Below are positions 16,005-24,202 of a DNA stretch of 64,000 nucleotides, piece after piece. Every line of letters starts with the position of its first letter. Within the stretch, counting starts at the first letter, position 1. Position numbers and translations under genes: made by a program. The notes below the pieces were generated by a model, which had not been told where the DNA came from, did not search any database, and saw only the letters and a program-made list of their open reading frames with translations. Origin of the DNA: Rhizosphaericola mali (GTDB lineage Bacteria > Bacteroidota > Bacteroidia > Chitinophagales > Chitinophagaceae); the NCBI RefSeq assembly GCF_004337365.2, contig NZ_CP044016.1:310001-374000 (forward strand), given 5' to 3'.

Positions 16005-17819
16005 ATGCCTCATCCAATTTTAGACCATATTATCCTTAATGAAAATGCGTACTTCTACAAAAAAGAGGACGCCGTAAATTTTTTTTCGGCGATACATATC
16101 AACAAAATTTTTGTAGCGGCGTCTAAAGATAAGAAAGGAAACTACTTGCTGAATATGCAGAAACAAGCAAGAAATGTTGGCGGACAAGAATTACATTTCT
16201 CAATATGTGTCTTTAAGTTAGAAACGCTGCCAAATTTTATTGACGAAGAAATTTCTATAAAATGGCGTGAACAAAAACTGGCGTACCTATTGATTGTTGA
16301 TTTCAAGGATTACGTGTTTATAACACGGAAAAATATTTCGGGCATTGATAAATTGCTATACGAAGGAATTACACTTATAGATTATGCCATACTTAATACC
16401 CTTTTTGTTGATAGTGGAACTTTCTTTGAGAAATTTTCTTTGAACAATACCAGTGTCGCTCAGGATTCCATAAGAGGAAAAACAATTGAAGCCATCGACT
16501 TGAAGAAATCTTTCTCACCTTATGGTGCAGGGAAATATGTTTTGAGCTCAGTCCGAGTAAGTAACTATGAAGAAAAGACTTCAATAGCTTTTAATACTTC
16601 AAGAATTACAAAGTTTGGCGAGAAGAAGTATTTGGATGCTCTTTTGGTTTGGGCTCATGAGGTAATTGAAAAAATCAGAAACCATATTCATGGGAATTCA
16701 TTTCTTGATGTGTTTGCAACTCCAATTGAATACGAAGCACACCGAGATACTTTGATCCCAATTTCATTTTTGTTCAATCTGAGAAAATTTCATGAAGATG
16801 TGGAAACGGGAAGATTATTAAACTGTGAACTTCGACTAAGTGGTGTTTCTATTCGGCAAATTCCATTGCAAAGAATTTTGGCAGCACTTCAAAAAGTCTT
16901 TGATGTTGAAACTATAGCAATAGGAACAGACACTGCTTACAAATTGAAATCTTCCTTTGCTGATGATATTGAGCTTGCTTTAAACAAAAAGTCGATTACA
17001 ATTCATTCACACAAAGCATCAAACCTTATTTTAACTTTTGACAATGGCAAGAATACTCCTTTGACTAGTTATTTCAATTACTATAATGAATTCATTATAA
17101 ATTTTGAAGATTTAAGTTTAGTTTACACTAATCGTAAGCTTTTTAAGGACAGTAAACTCATAAGCTACATAGACAATTTCATTGAAGCGTTTAATGGAAG
17201 AGCTGAATTAAATAGTGTTACGAGTGAGAAAGGAACATTTACAACTGCGTCAACTTCATTTACAATAAATAGTATTTTCAATTTCGTTGAAAACAGAATT
17301 ATTCATGATGCTGATTATTCAATCTTAGATGACTTGGGCAATGAGTGGGCTGATCACATTAAACTAAAAGGAACAACTCTTACATTCATTCATTCAAAGT
17401 ATGGCGACAGTCAATTTTCTGCGTCAAGTTTTCATGAGGTAGTTGGACAAGCATTGAAGAATATTGGCAATATGACCCCATCAACCGAACAGTTGGATAC
17501 GAAAGCAGTTCATTGGGCAAACACGTTAAATATTGGAGGGACAAACACTGCAATAACAAGATTAAGAAGAGGTACAAATCTTACAGACGGAATTGCGGTG
17601 TATAAGAAACTTTTATTAAACCCAAATTTGAAAAGGGAAATTATTCTTACTGTCAATTTTATCTCAAGAGGACAATTGCGTGACAGGTTAAACAAATTGA
17701 AAGCAGGAACCCCTTTTTCAGAAAAGAACCAAGTAATTCAAATCCTATGGCTGCTTTCAAGTTTAATAAACAGTTGTCAAGAAAATGGAATAGGTGTTCA
17801 TATAATTTGTAAACCATAA
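16005..17819 (+). CDS. Large hypothetical protein, possible defence protein, cassette 20
   Basis: 604 residues, the largest cassette gene. No signal peptide or membrane helices. The N-terminal 130 residues have an alternating beta pattern (I-F-V-A-A-S-K-D-K-K-G-N-Y-L-L, L-A-Y-L-L-I-V-D-F-K-D-Y-V-F-I-T-R), which recalls large single-gene defence proteins of unknown mechanism, but I cannot name a family. Its attC is of type C, different from its neighbours, so it probably came from another source. Size alone argues for a complete functional unit. Confidence 0.75.
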   Translation: MPHPILDHIILNENAYFYKKEDAVNFFSAIHINKIFVAASKDKKGNYLLNMQKQARNVGGQELHFSICVFKLETLPNFIDEEISIKWREQKLAYLLIVDFKDYVFITRKNISGIDKLLYEGITLIDYAILNTLFVDSGTFFEKFSLNNTSVAQDSIRGKTIEAIDLKKSFSPYGAGKYVLSSVRVSNYEEKTSIAFNTSRITKFGEKKYLDALLVWAHEVIEKIRNHIHGNSFLDVFATPIEYEAHRDTLIPISFLFNLRKFHEDVETGRLLNCELRLSGVSIRQIPLQRILAALQKVFDVETIAIGTDTAYKLKSSFADDIELALNKKSITIHSHKASNLILTFDNGKNTPLTSYFNYYNEFIINFEDLSLVYTNRKLFKDSKLISYIDNFIEAFNGRAELNSVTSEKGTFTTASTSFTINSIFNFVENRIIHDADYSILDDLGNEWADHIKLKGTTLTFIHSKYGDSQFSASSFHEVVGQALKNIGNMTPSTEQLDTKAVHWANTLNIGGTNTAITRLRRGTNLTDGIAVYKKLLLNPNLKREIILTVNFISRGQLRDRLNKLKAGTPFSEKNQVIQILWLLSSLINSCQENGIGVHIICKP

Positions 17820-17841
17820 GTACAAATAAAAAAGCACATGC

Positions 17842-18036
17842 CTGTAACATCGGTTTGGCTCAAGAGCCGCTGGAGAATAAATCCTCAACATTTGTACTTT
17901 TTTCGTCGCAAAAACCGCTTGATTTATGCTTTTGATTTCATAATTTAGCATCATCAAGCGGTTTTGCTTGCGACAGTGCTGAATTGAACTTTTGTACTTT
18001 CTTTTCCGCTCCTGCGCCAAGCCCCGCTCGTTGCAC
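17842..18036 (+). repeat. attC element 20, type C
   Basis: R'' CTGTAAC (17842-17848) matches the start GTTACAG (15969-15975). R' GTTGCAC is at 18030-18036. Inner arms GGTTTGGC and GCCAAGCC pair, and an internal hairpin is built on AACCGCTTGAT and ATCAAGCGGTT. Confidence 0.83.
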
Positions 18037-18059
18037 GCAAGCACAATTCTAACCGTATT

Positions 18060-18467
18060 ATGAAAGAAGTAATCGAAATTAACATTTATGATAAACGTGC
18101 TAATTCGAGTACAACAATATGCGTCGAAAAACTTTCAGAAAATGTATTTAAAGCAGTTAAAAACGAAATTTTCAATTGTAGATTGACTTTAGGGACTGAA
18201 TTTGAAGCACGATTAAATAATGACGGATTCTATGAAATAGTAAGAATCATAGAGGACTCAGAATATACCACAAGACGATTTATATTAACGTCTCAATTTA
18301 CGGAGTCTGAATATAGATTACTAGGAGATGAAATTATACGTTTGGGTGGTTTTTGGCAAACAGATTTTGGTAGTATAGTTACAATTAATTTACCTCGAAA
18401 CTGCAAACTAAATTTAGACGCAATTTTTAAAGAATTCGATTTTCATCCAGTAGAAATTAAAGATTGA
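18060..18467 (+). CDS. DUF4265-like protein, cassette 21
   Basis: 135 residues. The pattern fits DUF4265: a first half with E-K-L-S-E-N-V-F, a middle F-I-L-T-S-Q-F-T-E-S-E-Y and R-L-G-G-F-W-Q-T-D-F-G-S-I-V-T-I-N-L-P. Small soluble protein, function unknown. Family match is from memory and moderate. Confidence 0.7.
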   Translation: MKEVIEINIYDKRANSSTTICVEKLSENVFKAVKNEIFNCRLTLGTEFEARLNNDGFYEIVRIIEDSEYTTRRFILTSQFTESEYRLLGDEIIRLGGFWQTDFGSIVTINLPRNCKLNLDAIFKEFDFHPVEIKD

Positions 18468-18502
18468 ATTAACAAAACAACAGAAATTAATTAAAAGCCT
18501 GC

Positions 18503-18699
18503 GTGCAACAATTCATTGGCGTAATGGCGGGTTTAATACTAATCTTCAACTTTTGTACTACTATTCCGCCGAATGTGTTTCACATTCGCTTTTTTTGAAT
18601 TAATTTAGCTTTTGTGAAAACACATCGGCTCACTGTCGTGCAAATTTGAACTATCGTACAAATTTATCCGCCACTTCGCCAATGAGTTTTCCGTTGGTA
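18503..18699 (+). repeat. attC element 21, type B
   Basis: R'' GTGCAAC (18503-18509) matches the start GTTGCAC (18030-18036). R' GTTGGTA (18693-18699) begins the second gene-less cassette. Confidence 0.85.
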
Positions 18700-18870
18700 C
18701 GCAAGTCTCCGCTCCGCTACGCCTTGCGTACCAACGAAGACCGTATTACATACGATGTTGTACACTGTTCCTCGCTTCGCTCGACCAGCGTACAACATCG
18801 TATTTGCACAATCCCTTCGGCTTTCGTACCTTCGGTACGAGCCTACGGGACTGCGCAAATACGGTCTTCG
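18694..18870 (+). mobile_element. Gene-less 177-base cassette, copy 2 (cassette 22)
   Basis: Same length and nearly the same sequence as 2061-2237; I find one base difference by eye (C in copy 1, T in copy 2, in the run before CGGCTTTCG). The flanks differ completely, so the copy moved as a unit bounded by the G/TT crossover points. Confidence 0.87.
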
Positions 18871-18876
18871 TTAGCT
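18729..18876 (+). repeat. attC element 22, type D
   Basis: R'' TACCAAC (18729-18735) matches the start GTTGGTA (18693-18699). R' GTTAGCT is at 18870-18876. It has the same branched hairpins as element 3. Confidence 0.82.
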
Positions 18877-18929
18877 GTAACCTTTTTAAAAATGTAATAA
18901 CGTAACTACAATAGAAAAACATTTTGCTT

Positions 18930-19424
18930 ATGAGTATGATAGGAAATTTACTGCGAGTAAAGCAATCCGAACTAGAAGAATATTTACAAAACAGTTCATT
19001 ATTGGAAGACCGAATCAATGATGATGAAACTGAAAATAAAGAATTAACGGATATTGACAAATCTTGGGATGGAATAATATTTTTGCTCACAGGACAAAGT
19101 TTAGCAAACGCCGAACATAATCTTGTTAGAGTTTTATTTAGCGGACAACTAATAGACGAAGAACAAGATTTAGGATATGGACCAGCTCATTATTTGACAC
19201 CAAAACAAGTTGCAGAATTAAATACAGAAATCTCTGCAATTACAATTAACGATTTAAAGCTGAAATTCAATCCCCAAAAAATGAATGAACTAGAAGTTTA
19301 TCCAACAATTTGGGATGAAGGCGACGATGCATTTGATTACGTTGCTGATGGATTTAAAACTTTGCAAGACGTATTTGCGGAAGCAACAAAAAAAGGAGAA
19401 GCGATTATAACATTTCTAAACTAA
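18930..19424 (+). CDS. DUF1877 (YfbM-like) family protein, cassette 23
   Basis: 164 residues from the ATG at 18930. Matches DUF1877/YfbM: M-S-M-I-G-N-L-L-R-V, D-I-D-K-S-W-D-G-I-I-F-L-L-T-G, L-G-Y-G-P-A-H-Y-L-T-P-K-Q-V, and a C-terminal A-F-D-Y-V-A-D-G-F-K-T-L. Soluble; function unknown. It is the last gene before the array is cut. Confidence 0.85.
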   Translation: MSMIGNLLRVKQSELEEYLQNSSLLEDRINDDETENKELTDIDKSWDGIIFLLTGQSLANAEHNLVRVLFSGQLIDEEQDLGYGPAHYLTPKQVAELNTEISAITINDLKLKFNPQKMNELEVYPTIWDEGDDAFDYVADGFKTLQDVFAEATKKGEAIITFLN

Positions 19425-19442
19425 TCAATAAAACAAGGCTAC

Positions 19443-19453
19443 AGCTAACATGA
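19443..19453 (+). repeat. attC element 23, truncated
   Basis: R'' AGCTAAC (19443-19449) matches the start GTTAGCT (18870-18876). Only ATGA after it still fits type A, and then the sequence is unrelated. This marks the cut between array 1 and the mobilization module. Confidence 0.75.
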
Positions 19454-19489
19454 ACTGTGTAAAATTTCATCCTAACTATTTCTAACAAG

Positions 19490-19512
19490 CATTTTAGGCA
19501 ATACCTAAAATG
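19490..19512. repeat. Inverted repeat at the array/module junction
   Basis: Perfect 9-base arms CATTTTAGG and CCTAAAATG with a 5-base loop, 40 bases after the array cut and 75 bases before the HTH gene. It could be an operator, a terminator or an end of the inserted module. Confidence 0.4.
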
Positions 19513-19586
19513 GAAGTCCCTCCGCCTACTTTATCTGTTTTTTACAAGCAAATTGCATGTATCAATTCATCTAAAAATGAAAGTAT

Positions 19587-19964
19587 ATGCAATCTGTAAC
19601 TAATCCATTTGAAGACATTGTATCTCGTTTAGAGAGATTACAGTCTAGCGTTGACCTAATTTCTGTCAACCAACCCAAAGCACAAATCGTACGGCAAGAA
19701 AATCCCAATGCACTACTAAATTTAAAAGATGTAGCTGCGATTTTAAAGATTCCGATCAATACGGCACGCTATTATATTGAACACAAAAAACTCCCAGCCG
19801 TAAAAAATGGCAAAGCATTTAAAATAAAACAATCTGACTTTTTAGATTGGATTGATCATGTTTATTTGAAAAAACAACCGCGAGAATCATCGGAGGGAAA
19901 TCTCGCTATAGCCCCAAATCATATGCGATCCATACATCAAAGATTTAAGAAACAGCGCAGTTAA
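19587..19964 (+). CDS. Helix-turn-helix (excisionase-like) protein
   Basis: 125 residues. An N-terminal short coiled region precedes an HTH_17 winged helix at about 48-98: L-L-N-L-K-D-V-A-A-I-L-K-I-P and the wing L-P-A-V-K-N-G-K-A-F-K-I-K. Proteins of this kind are encoded next to recombinase or mob genes in Bacteroidota elements and act as excision or transfer regulators. No RBS stands out. Confidence 0.8.
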   Translation: MQSVTNPFEDIVSRLERLQSSVDLISVNQPKAQIVRQENPNALLNLKDVAAILKIPINTARYYIEHKKLPAVKNGKAFKIKQSDFLDWIDHVYLKKQPRESSEGNLAIAPNHMRSIHQRFKKQRS

Positions 19965-20300
19965 TTGTGTATTTTTTATTCTCAGAATTTTAAAAAGTGT
20001 AAAAATTAAAGTCTTTGAAGTGCTTTGATTTTCTGAAAATATTCCATTTTTAGTATTGCTTTTTTTGAGTTGAAGGCTATTTATTTTGGAAAGAGTAATT
20101 TCTAAATGTTGCTTTTCTCAGTAAAATATTCGAGTTCAATCTTTAGTTTTTAATGCCAAATATTCTCATTGATTTAGTAAAATGAGATAGTTGGATTTTA
20201 AAAGATATATCCAGTAAATAATACAAAAGTTAGATTCTGAGCACTTTCTTATGAAAGACTTTAACCAAAGACTCATATAGTTGGAACTATTGGTGTTTTT

Positions 20301-20399
20301 AGGGGCAAGCGGTGTTCTTGTCGAACAATAAATCCGCTATCACGGATTTACGCTTGCCCCTGACTCCCGATGGTCGCAATTGATTGGTTGTAAGCCAAT
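20301..20399. other. Probable oriT region with nested inverted repeats
   Basis: The 474 bases between the HTH gene and mobC hold a nested structure: outer arms of 11 bases (20301-20311 / 20351-20361, AGGGGCAAGCG and CGCTTGCCCCT) enclose two small hairpins (20313-20317 / 20323-20327 and AAATCCG / CGGATTT at 20330-20336 / 20343-20349). A further hairpin is at 20383-20399. Position just upstream of mobC and the relaxase is typical of an origin of transfer. The rest, 19965-20300, shows nothing. Confidence 0.6.
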
Positions 20400-20438
20400 G
20401 TTTATTGGAATAACAGAAGCTTATTTTTTTACTTCAAA

Positions 20439-20804
20439 ATGACATGTATGGAAACACAAAATACAAAGAGAAAATCAAGAGGTAGACCAAAGTTGGATCG
20501 TAAAAAGGAACGTCGTCTTGCACTTAGATTGTCTTCTGCCGAGTATCTTATCGTAAGCGAGAAAGCACAAGAAGCAGGATTGAAAATATCCTCTTATTTG
20601 CGAAGAGCCGCCTTGTTTTCAAAAATATACTCCGGTCTATCGATACCGCAAATGCAGTTGATCAGACAACTTGCTGGCATGGCAAACAACATCAATCAGG
20701 TAGCAAAGCTTTGTCACCAAGAAGGTATTCTATCTGGATTAACCTATTTCGAAAATTATAGAAAAGCACTAGACGAGATACTTCAAAAATTAAAAAGACC
20801 ATGA
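20439..20804 (+). CDS. mobC: Mobilization accessory protein MobC
   Basis: 121 residues matching the MobC relaxosome family: a basic N-terminus with R-G-R-P-K, the ribbon-helix-helix-like L-R-L-S-S-A-E-Y, I-S-S-Y-L-R-R-A-A-L, and L-A-G-M-A-N-N-I-N-Q-V-A-K. It helps the relaxase open the DNA at oriT. Its end overlaps the relaxase start by four bases (translational coupling). An ATG at 20448 is an alternative start. Confidence 0.85.
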   Translation: MTCMETQNTKRKSRGRPKLDRKKERRLALRLSSAEYLIVSEKAQEAGLKISSYLRRAALFSKIYSGLSIPQMQLIRQLAGMANNINQVAKLCHQEGILSGLTYFENYRKALDEILQKLKRP

Positions 20805-21829
20805 TCAGTAAATATATTAGTTCCGGATCATTTAAGCGAAGTTGTAATTACGTTCTCAATAAAAAAGAGGCAGAAGTATTATGCGCAGTTGGTGTAAGAA
20901 GCCATGATGCTAATTTAATGGCGATAGATTTCGAAATGCAAAGATTGTTGCATGCATCAAAAAACAATGCCTGCTTTCATGGTATCTTAAGTTTTCATCC
21001 AAATGAAAAGCCTGATAATGCATTGATGGTTCTGATAGCACAGACCTATCTTAACAACTTAGGTGTAGAAAATACGCAGTACACAATCGTTCGTCACCAT
21101 GATAAAAACCATGCGCATCTGCATATAATTGCCAATCTGGTCAACAATGAAGGAACGGTAATTTCAGACAAATGGATCGGCTTAAGGGGCAAGAAAGCAG
21201 CACAGGCTTTAACCTTGAAATTTGGATTGATTTCTGCGGGTGAAAAGAAAAAAATAGGAAGCAATCAAATTTCATTGAATAAAATGGAGCTGGTTCGTAA
21301 TGAAATACGCTATACAATAACCAACGAAATCCTTCAATGTTCCAGCCTAGCACGACTAGAAAAAGCCCTTTTACCGCAGGGAATCCACATGCAATTTAAA
21401 TACAGAAGAGGAACACAACAGATCGAGGGTATCAGTTTTAGAAAAGGAGAATATAGCTTTAAAGGTAGTTCCATTGATCGTCGCTTTTCCTATAATGGTC
21501 TGCATAAAATCTTTAGGGTGGTGGAATTGAAAACAAAAATAAAAGATTCATCGACGCAGAATAATCGTTCAAAATATAGCCAGAACGCTGATTCTCCTTT
21601 GGCGTCTAAAGATAACCATGCAAGTCGTTTCGATAAATATTCCGATTCAGCTATCTATCAAAACACAGGAGACCTCAATTCGAATACGCTAGAAAATGTA
21701 CATGCAGCACTAGCTGAAATATGGAAAGTCGCGATCAGTCTTCCAGCTGAAGATGGAAACTATTTCGGTCATATCACAGAGGACAAAAAGAAGAAAAAAC
21801 GTAATCGAGACAATTCGATGAGAATGTAA
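20801..21829 (+). CDS. mobA: Relaxase/mobilization nuclease (MobA/VirD2 type)
   Basis: 342 residues. The relaxase domain covers about 1-200 with the metal-binding three-His motif H-D-K-N-H-A-H-L-H near 105-113 and the A-Q-T-Y-L-N-N-L-G motif before it. It nicks at oriT and leads the strand into a recipient using conjugation machinery supplied by another element. No transfer genes or coupling protein are present, so the element is mobilizable, not self-transmissible, as far as seen. Confidence 0.88.
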   Translation: MISKYISSGSFKRSCNYVLNKKEAEVLCAVGVRSHDANLMAIDFEMQRLLHASKNNACFHGILSFHPNEKPDNALMVLIAQTYLNNLGVENTQYTIVRHHDKNHAHLHIIANLVNNEGTVISDKWIGLRGKKAAQALTLKFGLISAGEKKKIGSNQISLNKMELVRNEIRYTITNEILQCSSLARLEKALLPQGIHMQFKYRRGTQQIEGISFRKGEYSFKGSSIDRRFSYNGLHKIFRVVELKTKIKDSSTQNNRSKYSQNADSPLASKDNHASRFDKYSDSAIYQNTGDLNSNTLENVHAALAEIWKVAISLPAEDGNYFGHITEDKKKKKRNRDNSMRM

Positions 21830-21878
21830 TTAAGTGTAGACCCAACAATTTATTGAAAACCTATTTAAAGTAAAATTT

Positions 21879-22475
21879 ATGGAATCAAACAGTGATATTC
21901 AAACCGTTTTAATAGAAACAGTTGTAAAGAAACTCCGAGAACAAAATGATTTACTCGTACGCATACAAGAGCAAACGAGTAAATCCGATCATTTGCAACC
22001 AAAACTGGAAGCCATCCGAAATGAGCTTCATCAAATAAAAAAAGGTGATTTGTTTTCTCAAATACTTACACAGGAAATCAAGGCGATAAAAGCACCGATC
22101 AATGGAGTACTGCGGTTATTGGATGCCCCTATTGAACATACAAACATCCATCATCATCATTTTCCTAAATTACTTTGGATAACTATTGCACTGTTATTGC
22201 TTTGTGTATGTCTCATAACGAGCTGGAACCATTGTTCGAATAAATTGGATAACTACAAATTCAATGACAGTAAATATCGGTTTTTACAATTGCAGGAAGG
22301 AAAATCCTTGCAAACAAAACTGAAATGGGTGGATAGTTTGTATAAAGTTCGTCCCAATATGCTAGATAGTGTAAACAATTTAGAACAGGATCGCAATGCC
22401 AAACTAGAAATGATTCGTCAAGCTATAGAGATGGAAAATAAAGCTAAGGAAATGCGTAAAGATGCAGAGAAATAA
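21879..22475 (+). CDS. Membrane-anchored mobilization-associated protein
   Basis: 198 residues: a cytoplasmic helical part (1-85), a His-rich turn (H-H-H-H), one membrane segment near 96-112 (L-L-W-I-T-I-A-L-L-L-L-C-V-C), and a charged coiled C-terminus. Its place directly after the relaxase suggests a mobilization accessory function, as in other Bacteroidota mobilizable elements; no defined family is recognised. Confidence 0.65.
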   Translation: MESNSDIQTVLIETVVKKLREQNDLLVRIQEQTSKSDHLQPKLEAIRNELHQIKKGDLFSQILTQEIKAIKAPINGVLRLLDAPIEHTNIHHHHFPKLLWITIALLLLCVCLITSWNHCSNKLDNYKFNDSKYRFLQLQEGKSLQTKLKWVDSLYKVRPNMLDSVNNLEQDRNAKLEMIRQAIEMENKAKEMRKDAEK

Positions 22476-22723
22476 GAACGCATTTTACCGTTTATATCTT
22501 ATTCTGTACAGATTGGTTAAGTGATTTAAGTTGTTTTATTGTTTTATTTCTAGTGTGGAAGCATAATTTCCCGCTTCCCCAAAGTGAAACTACAAACAGT
22601 AAAGAAAAGAGCACAAAAATATACCCTTTTTGATTTTCATTATAGAGACGATTATTCAACATGATTAAAATAAACGATAGTAAAACTGTCTTTTATTTAC
22701 TAGTTATGCAATGGATATACAAA

Positions 22724-23083
22724 GGCTCTTATACAAGTTACATAATTGATCTGTTTTTTAACTTTCCCATTGGAGGACAAAATGTGTACATGCCATTGTT
22801 CTGGTAAGTTGTTATACCTTTTTAGATACCGCTGCAAAGACTTCCTCAAGTGTAGCACCTTGACAGATGGCGGCGGAGATTTTACGATCTTTGGGTAGAT
22901 AGCTTACACTTTCTATAGTGAAGCCGTACCATCTTTCCATTTCTAACAGAAAGGTTCTGATGGACAAGTTGTTATAATGTCGAACGGTCTTTGTCCAGTT
23001 AAGGGCGGTGGTTGTTTCTAAGGAACTATAGGAAAAAGAATCTTTTATTTTATTTTATTTTTTGCTCCATTTATATAGTAAGT
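22724..23083 (-). pseudogene. Truncated duplicate of the fecR 3' end
   Basis: About 360 bases closely similar (roughly 85-90% by eye) to 24226-24585, the C-terminal coding part and stop region of the FecR gene downstream. It carries a small deletion and no start. The 250 bases before it (22476-22723) show nothing. It indicates that another copy of the sigma/FecR locus once stood here or that the end was duplicated when the region was assembled. Confidence 0.8.
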
Positions 23084-23131
23084 ATGAACAATTTACAACC
23101 TTTTCTAAGTAATAAGCACTAATAATAAACC

Positions 23132-23512
23132 TTATTTAAAAAATAATTTTAATAAAATAAAACTTAAAATTATTGGAACTGTCAGCATAAGAAATGAGAT
23201 TATAACTATAAATAATTTATTCAAAGTACATGTACTTTCAAAAAAAAATGGAGTTTTTTTTATTTTAATATCATCTAACATTTTTTTTCCAATTACCATA
23301 TTCGTAAAATAGAAAAGCAAAAACATAACAATACATCCAACACAAAATAAAAATCCCTTCGATAAAATTAAAAATAAAAAATAAAAAATAAAAGGTATTA
23401 TCCAAGATATCAAAATCCAAGTGCAGTATAACTTAGCAGAATAATCTGGGTTTTTACCTTTTAAAATTTTTGCTAAATTTAAAAACCAATTATACAAAAA
23501 ATTAAAAATCAT
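23132..23512 (-). CDS. Small four-helix membrane protein, possible immunity protein
   Basis: 126 residues from the ATG at 23512; an upstream in-frame ATG would overlap the preceding toxin-like remnant. Four hydrophobic segments (I-L-I-S-W-I-I-P-F-I-F-Y-F-L-F, F-C-V-G-C-I-V-M-F-L-L-F, I-V-I-I-S-F-L-M-L-T-V-P, I-I-L-S-F-I-L-L). It starts 13 bases after the stop of the remnant at 23525, the tight order typical of polymorphic toxin followed by immunity gene. Confidence 0.6.
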   Translation of the reverse strand: MIFNFLYNWFLNLAKILKGKNPDYSAKLYCTWILISWIIPFIFYFLFLILSKGFLFCVGCIVMFLLFYFTNMVIGKKMLDDIKIKKTPFFFESTCTLNKLFIVIISFLMLTVPIILSFILLKLFFK

Positions 23513-23524
23513 TTTATTTTTGTT

Positions 23525-23820
23525 AATGTTTGCGAATAACAGTATCATCAATCCCCAACAACTCTTTGGCAAAATTCAATTTCCCCATGGAACCTAATAA
23601 ACCATAAGTAACTAACTAAATAATTACAACTGGATTTGACACACTTAATAACAACAATCCGCCTGAAACAATTCCATCAAATGCATCTTGTCTTTTAATA
23701 CCATCTCCCAAATACTTCATTGTTAAATTTGCTATAGTTAATGTTGCGCCAGCTATCTTCAAAGCTTTTCCATATTTTCCTAATTTCTCAATTGATTCAT
23801 ATAATGATTACTCATCCCAT
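23525..23820 (-). pseudogene. Remnant of a polymorphic-toxin-like C-terminal region
   Basis: On the minus strand a reading E-K-L-G-K-Y-G-K-A-L-K-I-A-G-A-T-L-T-I-A ... G-D-G-I-K-R-Q-D-A-F-D-G-I-V-S-G-G ends at a TAA near 23525. It has one internal TAG and a frameshift at its upstream end. This pattern resembles the pre-toxin linkers of Rhs-type proteins. Without the upstream body it cannot be a working toxin. Function is inference. Confidence 0.5.
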
Positions 23821-24202
23821 TTTCAATCCCTTTATTTAATACATCCATTTTTTTCCTTACCTAACCCCTCAATTGTGCCAAACATTCACCCGCATGTTCC
23901 ATAAAAATGATAAAAAAGCGAATTTTCCTTAAACAAGCATGGGGTTATCTTATATTGGCTGCAAATTGGTTGAAGTCGAAAATATTGCCAAAATAAAACT
24001 TTCTTAAGTTTGGAAAAAATAAACAGATATTTCATAAAAATAAGAAACAATATATCTTTAGTTGAAGAATATATATTCGAATATATTCAAAAGAATGCTT
24101 TCAAATAAATCGAAGAATATTCCAAGATTATTTAAATCTTGGAATAAAAAAAATCATTAATAATATTTGTACTAAAGATAAAAAGGCATTATTCTAAAAT
24201 AT
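23821..24202. other. Non-coding stretch with one inverted repeat
   Basis: AT-rich decayed sequence. The only structure I see is an 11-base perfect inverted repeat at 24119-24129 / 24135-24145, 58 bases past the fecR stop. It may end the sigma/fecR transcript but lacks a T-run on that strand. Confidence 0.4.

Larger units (their letters stand above)
339..19449 (+). mobile_element. Integron-type gene cassette array 1 (23 cassettes, no integrase seen)
   Basis: Twenty-three consecutive units start with GTTnnnn (ATTnnnn once) and end in an attC-like element. In 20 units the 7-mer before the element body is the exact reverse complement of the same unit's first 7 bases; in three (elements at 2995, 8925 and 11139) one base differs. 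R'' and R' of an element as it sits in the array usually do not match each other, so the pairing is restored only in an excised circle. This is the signature of integron cassettes recombined at G/TT. All genes point away from the leader. Without an intI in view it would be called a CALIN or an incomplete integron. Confidence 0.87.

Noticed and set aside
895-19449. Repeats resemble a CRISPR array with long spacers
   Set aside because: The units are 135-197 bases, palindromic, of four families, and separated by genes of 0.3-1.8 kb. There are no cas genes. The R''/R' pairing within each unit fits integron cassettes.
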